From Rhizobium leguminosarum (GTDB taxonomy: Bacteria > Pseudomonadota > Alphaproteobacteria > Rhizobiales > Rhizobiaceae), in the NCBI RefSeq assembly GCF_001679785.1, contig NZ_CP016286.1, positions 3,590,001 to 3,654,000 of the forward strand: a stretch of 64,000 nt of DNA, read 5' to 3'. How positions within the stretch are numbered: the first letter of the stretch is position 1; each line of letters begins with the position of its first letter. Below, in pieces: positions 31,345 to 39,685 of this stretch. A program made the translations under genes and the position numbers. The notes beneath the pieces were generated by a model that did no database searches, was not told where the DNA came from, and was given only the letters and a program-made list of their open reading frames with translations.

Positions 31345-33093
31345 GTGCATCAGGAAGTAGGACTTATCGCGACGGTCGCCGTCAGTTTCGTTTTCGCGGC
31401 GATCCTGGGCTATGGCGCCGACCGGCTTCGGCTGCCGCCACTCGTCGGTTATTTGATGGCGGGCATCCTGATGGGCCCGTTCACGCCGGGCTTCGTCGCC
31501 GATACCGCCCTTGCCGGCCAGCTCGCCGAAATGGGCGTCATTCTTTTGATGTTCGGCGTCGGCCTGCATTTTTCCGCCTCCGACCTGCTCGCCGTGCGCG
31601 GCATCGCCGTGCCTGGCGCGATCGGTCGAATTATCCTCGCGACCCTGTTGGGCATTGGCCTTTGCAAACTCTGGGGCTGGAGCCTCGGCGCCGGCATCGT
31701 CCTGGGTCTCAGCCTGTCGGTGGCGAGCACCGTCGTACTCTTGAAGGCGCTGGAGGAGCGCAACCTTGTCAACGCCGCAAGCGGACGCGTCGCCGTCGGC
31801 TGGCTGATCGTCGAGGACCTGGTGATGGTGCTGGCACTGGTGCTGTTGCCGGCGCTCGCAGAGCTTCTGGGCGGCAACGCCAGCACTACGACCAACCACG
31901 GCCTCGGCGACCTGCCGCTGGCGCTGACGATCGGCCTGACGCTGCTGAAGGTTGCGGCCTTCGCCGCCATGGCGATCTTCCTCGGCCCTCGCATCGTGCC
32001 CTGGCTGCTGACGATGATCGCCCGCACCGGCTCGCGCGAACTCTTTACGCTGACGGTGTTGGCGATCGCACTCGGCATCGCCTTCGGCTCGGCGGCGATC
32101 TTCGGCGTCTCCTTTGCGCTCGGCGCATTTTTCGCCGGCGTCGTCATGAGCGAATCCCAGCTCAGCCACAGGGCGGCGGCCGACTCGCTGCCGTTGCAGA
32201 ATGCCTTCTCCGTGTTGTTCTTCGTCTCCGTCGGCATGCTCTTCGACCCCTCGATTCTGGTGCGCCAGCCGCTGGCCGTGATCGGCGCGCTGGCGCTCGT
32301 CATCCTCGGCAAGGGCATCATCACCTTCGTGATCGTCATGCTGCTGCGATATCCGATCAGCATGGGACTGACATTGGCCGGCGGCCTCGCCCAGATCGGC
32401 GAGTTTTCCTTCATCCTCGCCGGTCTTGGCGTCTCACTCGGGCTCCTGCCGCATGAGGGCCAGGATCTGATCCTCGCTGCCGCGATCCTGTCGATCACAC
32501 TCAACCCGATCGTGATCCTCGCAACCGACGGCCTGAAGAAAGTTATTCATTCGAATTGGCCCTCCCTCTGGGAAAGCTACGGCAGAAGCAGGCAAAAGGC
32601 GCTCGGCAAAGAACTGGACAAGATCAGGGCGCTCGGCGAAGAGCGCGAGCGCCAGCATCAACTGAAGATGCAGCAGCTGATCGAGACTTTTCCGTTGTTC
32701 TCCGAGGTCGACGAGGACGCGCAGGAGGAGTTGCTGCTGCTCTTTAAGGCGAAATCGGCGCCGCCCGGCGAACGAGTCATCCGCCGCGGCGACCGCGGCG
32801 ACAGCATGTATTTCATCTCTTCGGGTGCGGTGGAAGTGCGGCTCGCCAGCGGCGCGATCCGCCTGGAGCCGGGAGCTTTCTTTGGGGAAATGGCGCTGCT
32901 GACCGGCGCACGGCGCACCGCCGACGTCATTGCCGTCGATTTCTGCCAGTTCGAGGTTCTAGAACGGCGCGACTTCAACATGTTCATGTCGCACCACCCA
33001 CATCTGCGCGCCGCCGTCAGCGAAATGGCCCAGAAGCGGACGGAAATGAACGTCCTGCGTCAGCAATGGGAAAAGTCGATGGACCTATCCTGA
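31345..33093 (+). CDS. CPA2-family cation:proton antiporter with C-terminal cyclic-nucleotide-binding domain
   Basis: 582 residues if it starts at the GTG at 31345 (VHQEVGLIATVAV), preceded by GAGGG; this matches the usual N-terminus of YbaL/KefB-like antiporters. About 12 membrane helices (to residue 390) carry GYLMAGILMGPFTPGFVAD and LGAFFAGVVMSES. A coiled linker (about 410-455) leads to a cNMP-binding domain (about 455-560) with the phosphate cassette FGEMALLTGARRTADVIA. KefB-type relatives usually carry a TrkA-N (RCK) domain here instead. Likely exchanges K+ or Na+ for H+, controlled by a bound nucleotide; that is inference. Confidence 0.9.
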   Translation: MHQEVGLIATVAVSFVFAAILGYGADRLRLPPLVGYLMAGILMGPFTPGFVADTALAGQLAEMGVILLMFGVGLHFSASDLLAVRGIAVPGAIGRIILATLLGIGLCKLWGWSLGAGIVLGLSLSVASTVVLLKALEERNLVNAASGRVAVGWLIVEDLVMVLALVLLPALAELLGGNASTTTNHGLGDLPLALTIGLTLLKVAAFAAMAIFLGPRIVPWLLTMIARTGSRELFTLTVLAIALGIAFGSAAIFGVSFALGAFFAGVVMSESQLSHRAAADSLPLQNAFSVLFFVSVGMLFDPSILVRQPLAVIGALALVILGKGIITFVIVMLLRYPISMGLTLAGGLAQIGEFSFILAGLGVSLGLLPHEGQDLILAAAILSITLNPIVILATDGLKKVIHSNWPSLWESYGRSRQKALGKELDKIRALGEERERQHQLKMQQLIETFPLFSEVDEDAQEELLLLFKAKSAPPGERVIRRGDRGDSMYFISSGAVEVRLASGAIRLEPGAFFGEMALLTGARRTADVIAVDFCQFEVLERRDFNMFMSHHPHLRAAVSEMAQKRTEMNVLRQQWEKSMDLS

Positions 33094-33100
33094 AACGGAA

Positions 33101-33126
33101 GCTGCAGCTCCCGACGGAGCTGCAGC
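33101..33126. terminator. Strong hairpin terminator
   Basis: GCTGCAGCTCC (33101-33111) and GGAGCTGCAGC (33116-33126), an 11-bp perfect stem with a 4-nt loop, then GTTT, 7 nt after the antiporter stop. It can also stop the converging gene at 33145. Confidence 0.8.
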
Positions 33127-33144
33127 GTTTCGGCAAATAGTGGA

Positions 33145-33474
33145 CTACTTGTCAGGGCAGGCTTCGCTGGTCGTGGTACCACTGTTGCCGCCTTGCGTCT
33201 GAAGCGACTCACCGGTCGGCTGGTCCGGGCAATTCGCCTTGTTCATCGGCATGTTCATCGAACTGCCGGAGCCATTGTTCGTCGTGCTGTTCGTCGCATT
33301 CGGATCCAGTGGTACCGTCGTGCCGCTGCCGCTGTTGCCGGTGCTGTTATATTCTGAGCTGCTCGGCGTATTGGCGCCGCTGTTGGTCGGAGCCTGCGGC
33401 GGGTTGCTCTGTGCGAAAGCTGCCGTCGCCATGCCAAGGGCGAGCAGCGAGACTGAAGCAAGTTTCATCCGCAT
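33145..33474 (-). CDS. Small exported Ser/Thr/Asn/Gly-rich protein
   Basis: 109 residues. A signal peptide of about 22 residues (ending AFAQ) leads to a low-complexity mature region: NSGANTPSSSEYNSTGNSG and similar, with polar runs and no predicted fold, then a short segment with two Cys (NCPDQPTGES and EACPDK). I do not recognise the family. Comparable short low-complexity secreted proteins occur across rhizobia. It could be a periplasmic or surface-associated peptide. Confidence 0.65.
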   Translation of the reverse strand: MRMKLASVSLLALGMATAAFAQSNPPQAPTNSGANTPSSSEYNSTGNSGSGTTVPLDPNATNSTTNNGSGSSMNMPMNKANCPDQPTGESLQTQGGNSGTTTSEACPDK

Positions 33475-33590
33475 GGGAATATCCTCCTCGGGATTTTGTT
33501 GATCATGAGAAAGAAACCATGCGCGAAAGTCGTTGTTCCGACAGGCCTAGGGATTGATCCCCAGACGCGCGGCGCTGTCGCGGGATTGCC

Positions 33591-33881
33591 TCAACCCGCC
33601 GGCCAATAACCGTCGGCGCGGAAATCTTCCGGGATCGGGTCGAGCTGCGACAACGCCTCGGCTGCGAAGTCGATCTGCAGCGACAAGTGTTTGAGAGACG
33701 CCAGCATCGGCACGCCGGTCGCGAATTCCCGGATGCGGGACAGATGATAACCGCTCTCGTCGATCCGCCGCGCGGCTTCCCGGCGCACGTCGTCTCTGCT
33801 CGGTCCCCGCCCCTTCTCGGACCGGTCATCCATTTGCACGGCCCGCCCACGGCCGCCTTCGATCACTTTGAACATTCTCAT
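33591..33881 (-). CDS. Hypothetical protein, 96 aa
   Basis: Starts at the ATG at 33881, four bases after AGGG; a second ATG at 33875 is possible. The sequence is basic at the N-terminus, with a helical middle (RRDDVRREAARRIDESGYHLSRI-type amphipathic stretch) and an acidic C-terminus ending DGYWPAG. No motif or membrane segment is visible. Function unknown. Confidence 0.6.
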   Translation of the reverse strand: MRMFKVIEGGRGRAVQMDDRSEKGRGPSRDDVRREAARRIDESGYHLSRIREFATGVPMLASLKHLSLQIDFAAEALSQLDPIPEDFRADGYWPAG

Positions 33882-34078
33882 GCCACCCTGCACGTCGCCC
33901 CTAAATCAGCTTGCCGCAGAATGGCCGATTCGCAATCCCGTGAAATCTTGGGAGAGGCGCAGCCGCCCCGCATCACGAAAATTTTTCGACGGCGGTGGCA
34001 GGAAGGACACGGCCGAGCATTTACAGCGCCGCGCACGGCCCCTAAAGCTGTTTTGCACTGCAACAGGAAGGAAACGGA

Positions 34079-34669
34079 ATGCTCCGCAGACTTTACGACT
34101 GGACCATGTCTCTGGCCGCACGCAAATCGGCCGAAATCTGGCTCGCCGTCATCGCCTTCGTCGAAAGCTCCGTCTTTCTCGTTCCCGCCGATGTGCTGTT
34201 CCTGCCAATGGCGCTTGCCAGGCCGGAACGCTCCTATCGCTACGCGCTGGTCGCGACCGTCGCTTCCGTACTCGGCGGCATCGCCGGCTGGGCGCTCGGC
34301 TTTTACGCCTATGAGACAGTGGCGCGGCCGGTGCTCGAATTTTACGGCAAGCTCGATGCCTTCGAGCAGATGAAGGCCTATGTCACCTACGAGTGGATCC
34401 TGCTGCTGCTTGTCACATCAGGTCTTGCGCATTTGCCGCCGATCAAGATCGTGACGATCCTGTCCGGCGTCATTCACGTCAATCTGGGCCTTTTCATTGT
34501 TTCGGCGATTATTGCACGCGGCGCGCGTTTCCTCTTCCTCGCATGGCTGCTGCGCCACTACGGCGAGCCGATCCGTGACTTCATCGAGAAGCGCCTCGGC
34601 CAGATCGTTGGCATCGGTGCCGCTACGGTGATCGTGCTATATGTCGGCTACCGCTCTTTCGCTCACTAG
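34079..34669 (+). CDS. DedA-family / YqaA-like membrane protein
   Basis: 196 residues with five hydrophobic segments. The pattern FVESSVFLVPADVLFLPMAL and the central YVTYEWILLLLVTSGLAHLPPIKIVT (functional-region arginine-proline in typical DedA proteins) fit the SNARE-associated/DedA superfamily, short YqaA-like branch. These proteins help maintain membrane lipid homeostasis and proton gradient, and some flip undecaprenyl phosphate. Ribosome site GGAAGGA precedes the ATG. The gene is followed by rhizobial repeats. Confidence 0.85.
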   Translation: MLRRLYDWTMSLAARKSAEIWLAVIAFVESSVFLVPADVLFLPMALARPERSYRYALVATVASVLGGIAGWALGFYAYETVARPVLEFYGKLDAFEQMKAYVTYEWILLLLVTSGLAHLPPIKIVTILSGVIHVNLGLFIVSAIIARGARFLFLAWLLRHYGEPIRDFIEKRLGQIVGIGAATVIVLYVGYRSFAH

Positions 34670-34683
34670 AGCATTTTCGTTTT

Positions 34684-34765
34684 TCTTCGAATAACGAAGA
34701 CGCTCTCTCACTATATATTACGCAATTCCGGACGCAAAACCGCTTCACACTTTTGCTGGAATTGC
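34684..34765. repeat. Nested-hairpin rhizobial repeat with an adjoining hairpin
   Basis: TCTTCG (34684-34689) pairs with CGAAGA (34695-34700). Then GCAATTCC (34722-34729) and GGAATTGC (34758-34765) enclose an inner stem GCAAAA/TTTTGC (34734-34739 and 34751-34756). The minus strand of the second part aligns with the plus strand of the element at 25010. It fills most of the gap between the DedA gene and dsbB. Confidence 0.68.
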
Positions 34766-34793
34766 ACTAAGCCAAACTTCGCGGAGTTCCGCC

Positions 34794-35312
34794 ATGCCTG
34801 CCATTTCCTCGCCGCTCGCCCGCCCCGGCTTTGTCTATTCCATATTGCTCGCCATCGGCATGGCGGCGGCGGTCGGCACGGCGCTCGGCTTCCAGTATAT
34901 CGGCGGCTATATTCCCTGTGCGCTCTGCCTGTTGCAGCGGCAGCCCTATTATTACGCTATCCCGATCGCGATTCTGGCCGCAATCTCCGAGCTCGTCGGA
35001 CTGCCGAACTGGATCACCCGGGCGCTCATTCTCGCGGCCGGCATGCTGATGCTGGTGACGGCAGGCATGGGTGCCTATCACGCCGGTGTCGAATGGCATT
35101 TCTGGCCCGGCCCGGCCACCTGCTCGACGACGGCAAGCAGCATGACGACCAATGCCGGCGATCTGCTCGGTGAGCTCAACACCATCAAGGGACCGTCCTG
35201 CACCGATGCGGCGTTGCGCGTGCTCGGCCTGTCTTTTGCGGGCTGGAACGTGATTGCGGGAATCCTGCTCGCAGCCTTCGCCTTTGTCGGCGTTCGCAAG
35301 GCCGCCTCGTAA
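34794..35312 (+). CDS. dsbB: Disulfide bond formation protein B
   Basis: 172 residues with four membrane helices. It reoxidises periplasmic DsbA and passes electrons to ubiquinone. Both cysteine pairs are present: CALC (Cys42/Cys45) in the first periplasmic loop, and Cys110/Cys136 in the second loop, which is the DsbB arrangement. The segment GGYIPCALCLLQRQPYY is highly typical. No dsbA is adjacent. Confidence 0.95.
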   Translation: MPAISSPLARPGFVYSILLAIGMAAAVGTALGFQYIGGYIPCALCLLQRQPYYYAIPIAILAAISELVGLPNWITRALILAAGMLMLVTAGMGAYHAGVEWHFWPGPATCSTTASSMTTNAGDLLGELNTIKGPSCTDAALRVLGLSFAGWNVIAGILLAAFAFVGVRKAAS

Positions 35313-35333
35313 AATTATGCAGCATTCGAAGGG

Positions 35334-35359
35334 CTGCAGCGTCCTTTGCGGCGCTGCAG
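35334..35359. terminator. Hairpin between dsbB and the HNH gene
   Basis: CTGCAGCG (35334-35341) and CGCTGCAG (35352-35359), an 8-bp stem with a 10-nt loop, between two converging genes. No T-run. Confidence 0.5.
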
Positions 35360-35368
35360 GCCGTTCGA

Positions 35369-35926
35369 TCAGGGCTGCAGTTCGGTATCCCAATAGAGAT
35401 AGTCGAGCCAGCTTTCATGCAGATAGTTCGGCGGGAACAGCCGGCCGTTATTGTGCAGATCCTGCACCGTCGGCTGGTAGGGCTTCTGCGCCGGGAACAT
35501 GGCTGCTTGCTTCGGAAGCTTGCTGCCCTTGCGCAGATTGCAGGGCGAGCAGGCTGCCACGACATTCTCCCAGGTCGTCTCGCCGCCATGGGCGCGCGGG
35601 ATGACGTGGTCGAAGGTCAGGTCGTCATGGGCGCCGCAATACTGGCATTCGAACCGGTCGCGCAGGAAGACGTTGAACCGGGTGAAAGCGGGATTGCGGG
35701 ACGGCTGAACGTAAGTCTTCAGGCACACGACGCTCGGAAGCCGCATCGAAAAGCTTGGCGAGGAAACCGAATGTTCATATTCTGCAATGATGTTCACACG
35801 GTCGAGAAATACCGCCTTGATCGCGTCCTGCCAGGACCACAACGACAAGGGGTAATAACTCAGTGGCCGGTAGTCAGCGTTCAGGACGAGCGCCGGCAGG
35901 GCCTGTGGGGAGACTGCAATCGTCAA
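35369..35926 (-). CDS. HNH endonuclease family protein
   Basis: 185 residues if translation starts at the TTG at 35926 (LTIAVSPQALPALVLNADYRPLS), which has AGGAGAG a few bases upstream. ATG starts further out would lie upstream of the best promoter. The HNH domain (about 95-150) has the zinc-coordinating CQYCG and CSPCNLRKG and the catalytic DHVIPRAHGG. An N-terminal region conserved in this family precedes it. The family is widespread in bacteria outside restriction loci and its role is unknown. Confidence 0.9.
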   Translation of the reverse strand: MTIAVSPQALPALVLNADYRPLSYYPLSLWSWQDAIKAVFLDRVNIIAEYEHSVSSPSFSMRLPSVVCLKTYVQPSRNPAFTRFNVFLRDRFECQYCGAHDDLTFDHVIPRAHGGETTWENVVAACSPCNLRKGSKLPKQAAMFPAQKPYQPTVQDLHNNGRLFPPNYLHESWLDYLYWDTELQP

Positions 35927-35961
35927 GGGACTCTCCTGATCGATTCGGCATCTGCACCTGT

Positions 35962-35991
35962 ATATTAGGCCGGTTGTTACAGGATTGTGAA
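35962..35991 (-). promoter_or_regulatory. Promoter of the HNH gene
   Basis: Minus strand: TTCACA (35991-35986), an 18-nt spacer, TAATAT (35967-35962). The leader would be about 30 nt to the TTG start at 35926. It supports the TTG start over the ATG at 36019. Confidence 0.5.
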
Positions 35992-36037
35992 GTCCAATAA
36001 ATTCAGAGGATAAAGGCATTTTGAAGAGTGTTGCCGA

Positions 36038-36703
36038 TCAGCCGATCGGCACCATGTCACGGCGCATCTTCGTGGCGTAGTAGGCCCAGAAAAGCCGTGC
36101 CGCCACCGAGCGCCACGGCGACCAGACTGCCGAAAGCTCGGCAAGCGTCTTCGCCTGCGGCCGTGCTGCAAGACAGAATGCCGCCCCGACGGCATTCTGC
36201 AGCGCGACATCGCCGGCCGGGAAAACATCGGCATGGCCGCCGCAAAACATCAGATAGACCTCTGCCGTCCACGGCCCGACACCCTTCAGCGCGGTCAGTT
36301 CGCCAAGCGCCTCGCCCGGCGGCTTCAGGCAGAGGCCGGAGAGATCGAGACGGCCGGAAGCGACCGCTTCGGCGATCCGCGACAGCGTCTCCGCCTTGGC
36401 GCGCGACAGGCCGAATTCGCGCCATGCCTCGGCGTGAACAAGCGCGTAACCTTCGGCCGTCAGCAAACCGTCCGCCGCCAGCATGCGCCGCCAGATCGCC
36501 TCGGCGCTGGCGCGCGATACCATCTGCGAGACGATGATATGGGCAAGCCCTTCAAAGCCGGGTTCGCGCAATCGCAGCGGAACGGGTCCGGCGTCGGCGA
36601 CGATCGGCGCAAGACGCGGATCGAGGCGAAGCAGCGCTTCGAGCCCCTGTCTGACGTCATCGTCGTTGCGGATGATCTGCACAATTGCCTCACAGTGGTT
36701 CAA
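36038..36703 (-). CDS. DNA-3-methyladenine glycosylase II family protein
   Basis: 221 residues. It is a helix-hairpin-helix base-excision glycosylase (AlkA/MAG type) that removes alkylated bases. The HhH motif is LTALKGVGPWTAEVYLMF (about 135-152) and the catalytic Asp is in PAGDVALQNAV. The first 45 residues are shorter than in E. coli AlkA, fitting the compact bacterial MAG branch. It is transcribed divergently from gluQ with only about 26 nt between starts. Confidence 0.93.
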   Translation of the reverse strand: MNHCEAIVQIIRNDDDVRQGLEALLRLDPRLAPIVADAGPVPLRLREPGFEGLAHIIVSQMVSRASAEAIWRRMLAADGLLTAEGYALVHAEAWREFGLSRAKAETLSRIAEAVASGRLDLSGLCLKPPGEALGELTALKGVGPWTAEVYLMFCGGHADVFPAGDVALQNAVGAAFCLAARPQAKTLAELSAVWSPWRSVAARLFWAYYATKMRRDMVPIG

Positions 36704-36729
36704 AAGCCGAATCCATGGCAGAAGAAAGC

Positions 36730-37611
36730 ATGACCACGAGTGAGCGTCAAAAACCTGTCTTTCGTTTTGCGCCGAGCCCGAACGGACCGTTGCATCTCGG
36801 CCATGCCCTCTCGGCCCTCTTGAACCGTGACATGGCGGAGGCCGAACAAGCGCGCTTGCTGCTGCGTATCGAGGATATTGACCAGACGCGCTGCACGCCC
36901 GAGTTCGAGGCCGGCATCCTCAGGGATCTCGAATGGCTTAATATCGGCTGGGAAAGCCCGGTGCGGCGCCAGTCGGAGCATTTTCCCGAATATCAGGCGG
37001 CGTTGCATGCGCTGATCGAGCGCCGGCTGGTCTACCCGGCCTTCCTAACGCGCGGCGAGGTGAAGGTGCGCGTCGTCGCCTACGAGGCAGCGGGTGAATC
37101 CTGGCCGCGCGATCCCGACGGCACCCCGCATTATCCCGCAAATGATCGCGAGCGTCCGGCAGACGAATGGCGGGACATGCTGACCTCGGGGAAGAAACAT
37201 GCCTGGCGGCTCGATATGCGCAAGGCGCTCGACCTGATCGGCGAACTGCTGTTCTGGACGGAAACCGGCGACGGCAGAACAGGGGAGATCGCCGCCGAGC
37301 CCAACGTCTGGGGCGACGTCATCCTGTCGCGCTCGGATGCGCCATCGAGCTATCATCTTTCCGTGGTCGTCGACGATGCGCTGCAGGGCGTCACCCATAT
37401 CGTGCGCGGGCTCGACCTCTTCCACGCCACATCGGTGCACCGGCTGTTGCAGGTGCTGCTCGGCCTGCCGCCGCCGGTCTATCACCATCACCGTCTCATT
37501 CTTGGCGCGGATGGCCGCAAGCTTTCGAAAAGCCAAGGCGACAGCGGGCTTGGCGAATTGCGCGCCCAGGGCATGTCAGGGGCGGATATTCGCCGCCTTG
37601 TCGGGCTCTGA
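36730..37611 (+). CDS. gluQ: Glutamyl-Q tRNA(Asp) synthetase
   Basis: 293 residues from the ATG at 36730; an ATG 15 nt upstream is also possible. It is the truncated glutamyl-tRNA synthetase paralogue that attaches glutamate to queuosine in tRNA(Asp) rather than charging tRNA(Glu). The HIGH motif is in FAPSPNGPLHLGHALSAL and the KMSKS-like motif is KLSKS. There is no anticodon-binding domain, which distinguishes it from GltX. The last 36 nt overlap the converging YihY gene. Confidence 0.94.
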   Translation: MTTSERQKPVFRFAPSPNGPLHLGHALSALLNRDMAEAEQARLLLRIEDIDQTRCTPEFEAGILRDLEWLNIGWESPVRRQSEHFPEYQAALHALIERRLVYPAFLTRGEVKVRVVAYEAAGESWPRDPDGTPHYPANDRERPADEWRDMLTSGKKHAWRLDMRKALDLIGELLFWTETGDGRTGEIAAEPNVWGDVILSRSDAPSSYHLSVVVDDALQGVTHIVRGLDLFHATSVHRLLQVLLGLPPPVYHHHRLILGADGRKLSKSQGDSGLGELRAQGMSGADIRRLVGL

Positions 37612-38499
37612 CTGCCTTTCGACGCGCTCTCTGCCGACGATCGACAGCGTGCGGGAGAACATCCGGAACACGCGGAACTTGATCAGCGCTGCATTGATCT
37701 CCGCCCCGATGATGAAGATGACGCCGACCATGTAGAGGAAGATCAGCACGATCATGACAGAGGCGAGACCGGCATAGGTTGCCGTATAATTGGCGAAGGT
37801 CGCGAGATAATAGGCAAAGATCAGCGCGCCGGCGAGCCAGAGAAGCAGCGTCAGCAGCACCCCGGGAATGACGTCGAAGACCCGCCGCTTGCCGGCCGGC
37901 AGCCAGAGATGCATGACCAGCAGTCCGACGGTCAGAACCACCAGCGTGCCGTAGATGCGCCAGCTGAAGACGATGTCGAGCGTATCGGCAAACAGCGGAA
38001 ACCAGCCGCGCGCATAATCGAGCGCCAGCGGCAGGGCGACCAGCAGGATGCTGATCGCCGTGAAGATAATGACCGCGATCAGCACGTAGCCCAGGCTGGC
38101 GAGACGCGTGAAATACCAGGGTCGCGTTTCCTGCACCCGGTAGGCGCGGTTGAGCGAAATGCGCAGCGCCTCGACACCGTTCGAGGCGAAATATGCGGCC
38201 GCCAGCACCGAGATCGTCAGCAGCCCGCCGCGCGGAATGGTCAGCACCTGCAGCACCTGGTCGGCGAGCGGTTTGGCGATCGCCTCGGGCCAGGTGTCGA
38301 AGATCAGATGGATGGCCGTCGAGGAAAATTGATCGGCGCCAAGGAAGCTTGCGAGCGCCGTGCCGAAGATCAGGAAGGGGAAAACCGCAAGCAGGCTCGA
38401 CAGCGCCACGTGGCTCGCCATCGCAAAGCCGTCGTCCTCGACCATATGACAGATCGCGTCATAGACCACGTCATAGATCGTGCGCAGCACCTTCGGCAT
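37576..38499 (-). CDS. YihY/UPF0761 family inner membrane protein
   Basis: 307 residues from the ATG at 38499, which has GGAAACGGA upstream; a start at 38556 is less supported. Six hydrophobic helices, with the family pattern HVALSSLLAVFPFLIFGTAL near the N-terminus and SVMIVLIFLYMVGVIFIIGAE near the C-terminus. Formerly called RNase BN-like, without evidence for nuclease activity. Function unknown; a transporter or flippase role has been suggested. Its 3' end overlaps gluQ by 36 nt in convergent orientation. Confidence 0.9.
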   Translation of the reverse strand: MPKVLRTIYDVVYDAICHMVEDDGFAMASHVALSSLLAVFPFLIFGTALASFLGADQFSSTAIHLIFDTWPEAIAKPLADQVLQVLTIPRGGLLTISVLAAAYFASNGVEALRISLNRAYRVQETRPWYFTRLASLGYVLIAVIIFTAISILLVALPLALDYARGWFPLFADTLDIVFSWRIYGTLVVLTVGLLVMHLWLPAGKRRVFDVIPGVLLTLLLWLAGALIFAYYLATFANYTATYAGLASVMIVLIFLYMVGVIFIIGAEINAALIKFRVFRMFSRTLSIVGRERVERQSEPDKAANIRP

Positions 38500-38575
38500 T
38501 CCGTTTCCGGCTTTCCAGATTGTATCCTCTGGCCGAATATGGGAAACGAGTCCCATTTTGTACAGGAATCATTCC

Positions 38576-39409
38576 ATGGCGGAGCAGCGCACCATCGTCG
38601 TGACCGGATGTTCATCCGGTATCGGCGCTCATTGCGCGCGGGCGCTGAAAGCCGACGGCTGGCGTGTCTTCGCGACGGTGCGCAAGCCGGAAGATTTGCC
38701 GGGGCTGGAAACCGACGGCATCGAAACCTTCCTAATGGACTATGCCAGGACCGAGACGATTTCCGACCTGGTCGGCGCGGTTCTGGAACGCAGCGGCGGT
38801 CGCATCGACGCGCTCTTCAATAACGGCGCCTATGGCCAGCCGGGCGCCGTCGAGGATCTATCAACGGCAACGCTGCGCGCGCAGTTCGAGGCGAATTTCT
38901 TCGGCTGGCATGAGCTGACGCGGCAGGTCATTCCGCCGATGCGCAAACGTGGCCAAGGGCGGATCGTGCAATGCTCGTCGATCCTCGGCGTCGTCCCCTA
39001 TCGCTATCGCGGCGCCTACACCGCGTCCAAATTCGCAGTCGAAGGCCTCAGCGTCACTCTGCGCATGGAACTGCAGGGCAGCGGCATCCATGTGAGCCTG
39101 ATCGAGCCGGGTCCGATCGCCACACGTTTTACTGCCAATGCGCTGGCAAAGATCAAGGAGCATATCGACCTCGAGAATTCGCCGCACGCGGTCGATTACA
39201 TCAGGCAATTGGCGAGACTCGACGGATCGGGGCCGGTCAACCGCCATAAACTCGGCCCGGAAGCGGTCTATTCCGTATTGAAACACGCATTGAACTCGAA
39301 AAATCCGAGGCCACATTATCCCGTAACGACTCCGGCTAAGCAGGGCATGTTCCTGAAGCGGCTGCTTCCGGCAGACCTCTTCTACCGCCTGATGCGCTGG
39401 ACGGACTGA
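38576..39409 (+). CDS. SDR family oxidoreductase
   Basis: 277 residues from the ATG at 38576, with AGGAA upstream. A classical short-chain dehydrogenase with the cofactor motif TGCSSGIG, NNGAYG and the catalytic YTASK (Tyr and Lys). Reads as an NAD(P)-dependent alcohol/keto reductase; the substrate is unknown. An extra C-terminal segment (about 245-277, ending LPADLFYRLMRW) is typical of the Rhizobium SDR group annotated as retinol-dehydrogenase-like. It is followed by a twin-membrane gene 18 nt later. Confidence 0.93.
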   Translation: MAEQRTIVVTGCSSGIGAHCARALKADGWRVFATVRKPEDLPGLETDGIETFLMDYARTETISDLVGAVLERSGGRIDALFNNGAYGQPGAVEDLSTATLRAQFEANFFGWHELTRQVIPPMRKRGQGRIVQCSSILGVVPYRYRGAYTASKFAVEGLSVTLRMELQGSGIHVSLIEPGPIATRFTANALAKIKEHIDLENSPHAVDYIRQLARLDGSGPVNRHKLGPEAVYSVLKHALNSKNPRPHYPVTTPAKQGMFLKRLLPADLFYRLMRWTD

Positions 39410-39427
39410 CTGAGAAAGCTGAACGCC

Positions 39428-39631
39428 ATGTCCACGGTCACCTATATCCTCGCGATCATCGTCATGGGCCTCGTCGCCCTCGTCCTGATCCGCGGTCTCT
39501 TCAACATGATGAAGGGCGGCGATGCCAACCGTTCCAACAAGCTGATGCAGCTTCGTGTGCTGTTGCAGGCGGTCGCCGTCATCCTGATCATGCTGACGCT
39601 CTGGGTGACCGGCGGCGGCCGCCCGACCTGA
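39428..39631 (+). CDS. Twin-transmembrane (HIG1-like) small protein
   Basis: 67 residues with two membrane helices (about 5-23 and 43-60) joined by a polar loop (KGGDANRSNKLMQLRV). This HIG1_N-like layout is common in alphaproteobacteria; the mitochondrial relatives act in cytochrome-c oxidase assembly. It is 18 nt after the SDR gene and may be cotranscribed with it. The respiratory link is inference from the family. Confidence 0.85.
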   Translation: MSTVTYILAIIVMGLVALVLIRGLFNMMKGGDANRSNKLMQLRVLLQAVAVILIMLTLWVTGGGRPT

Positions 39632-39685
39632 CGGGGGCTAACCTAACGATAGAGGGGTAAATATGGGTACTATCGCCTCCTCGAA

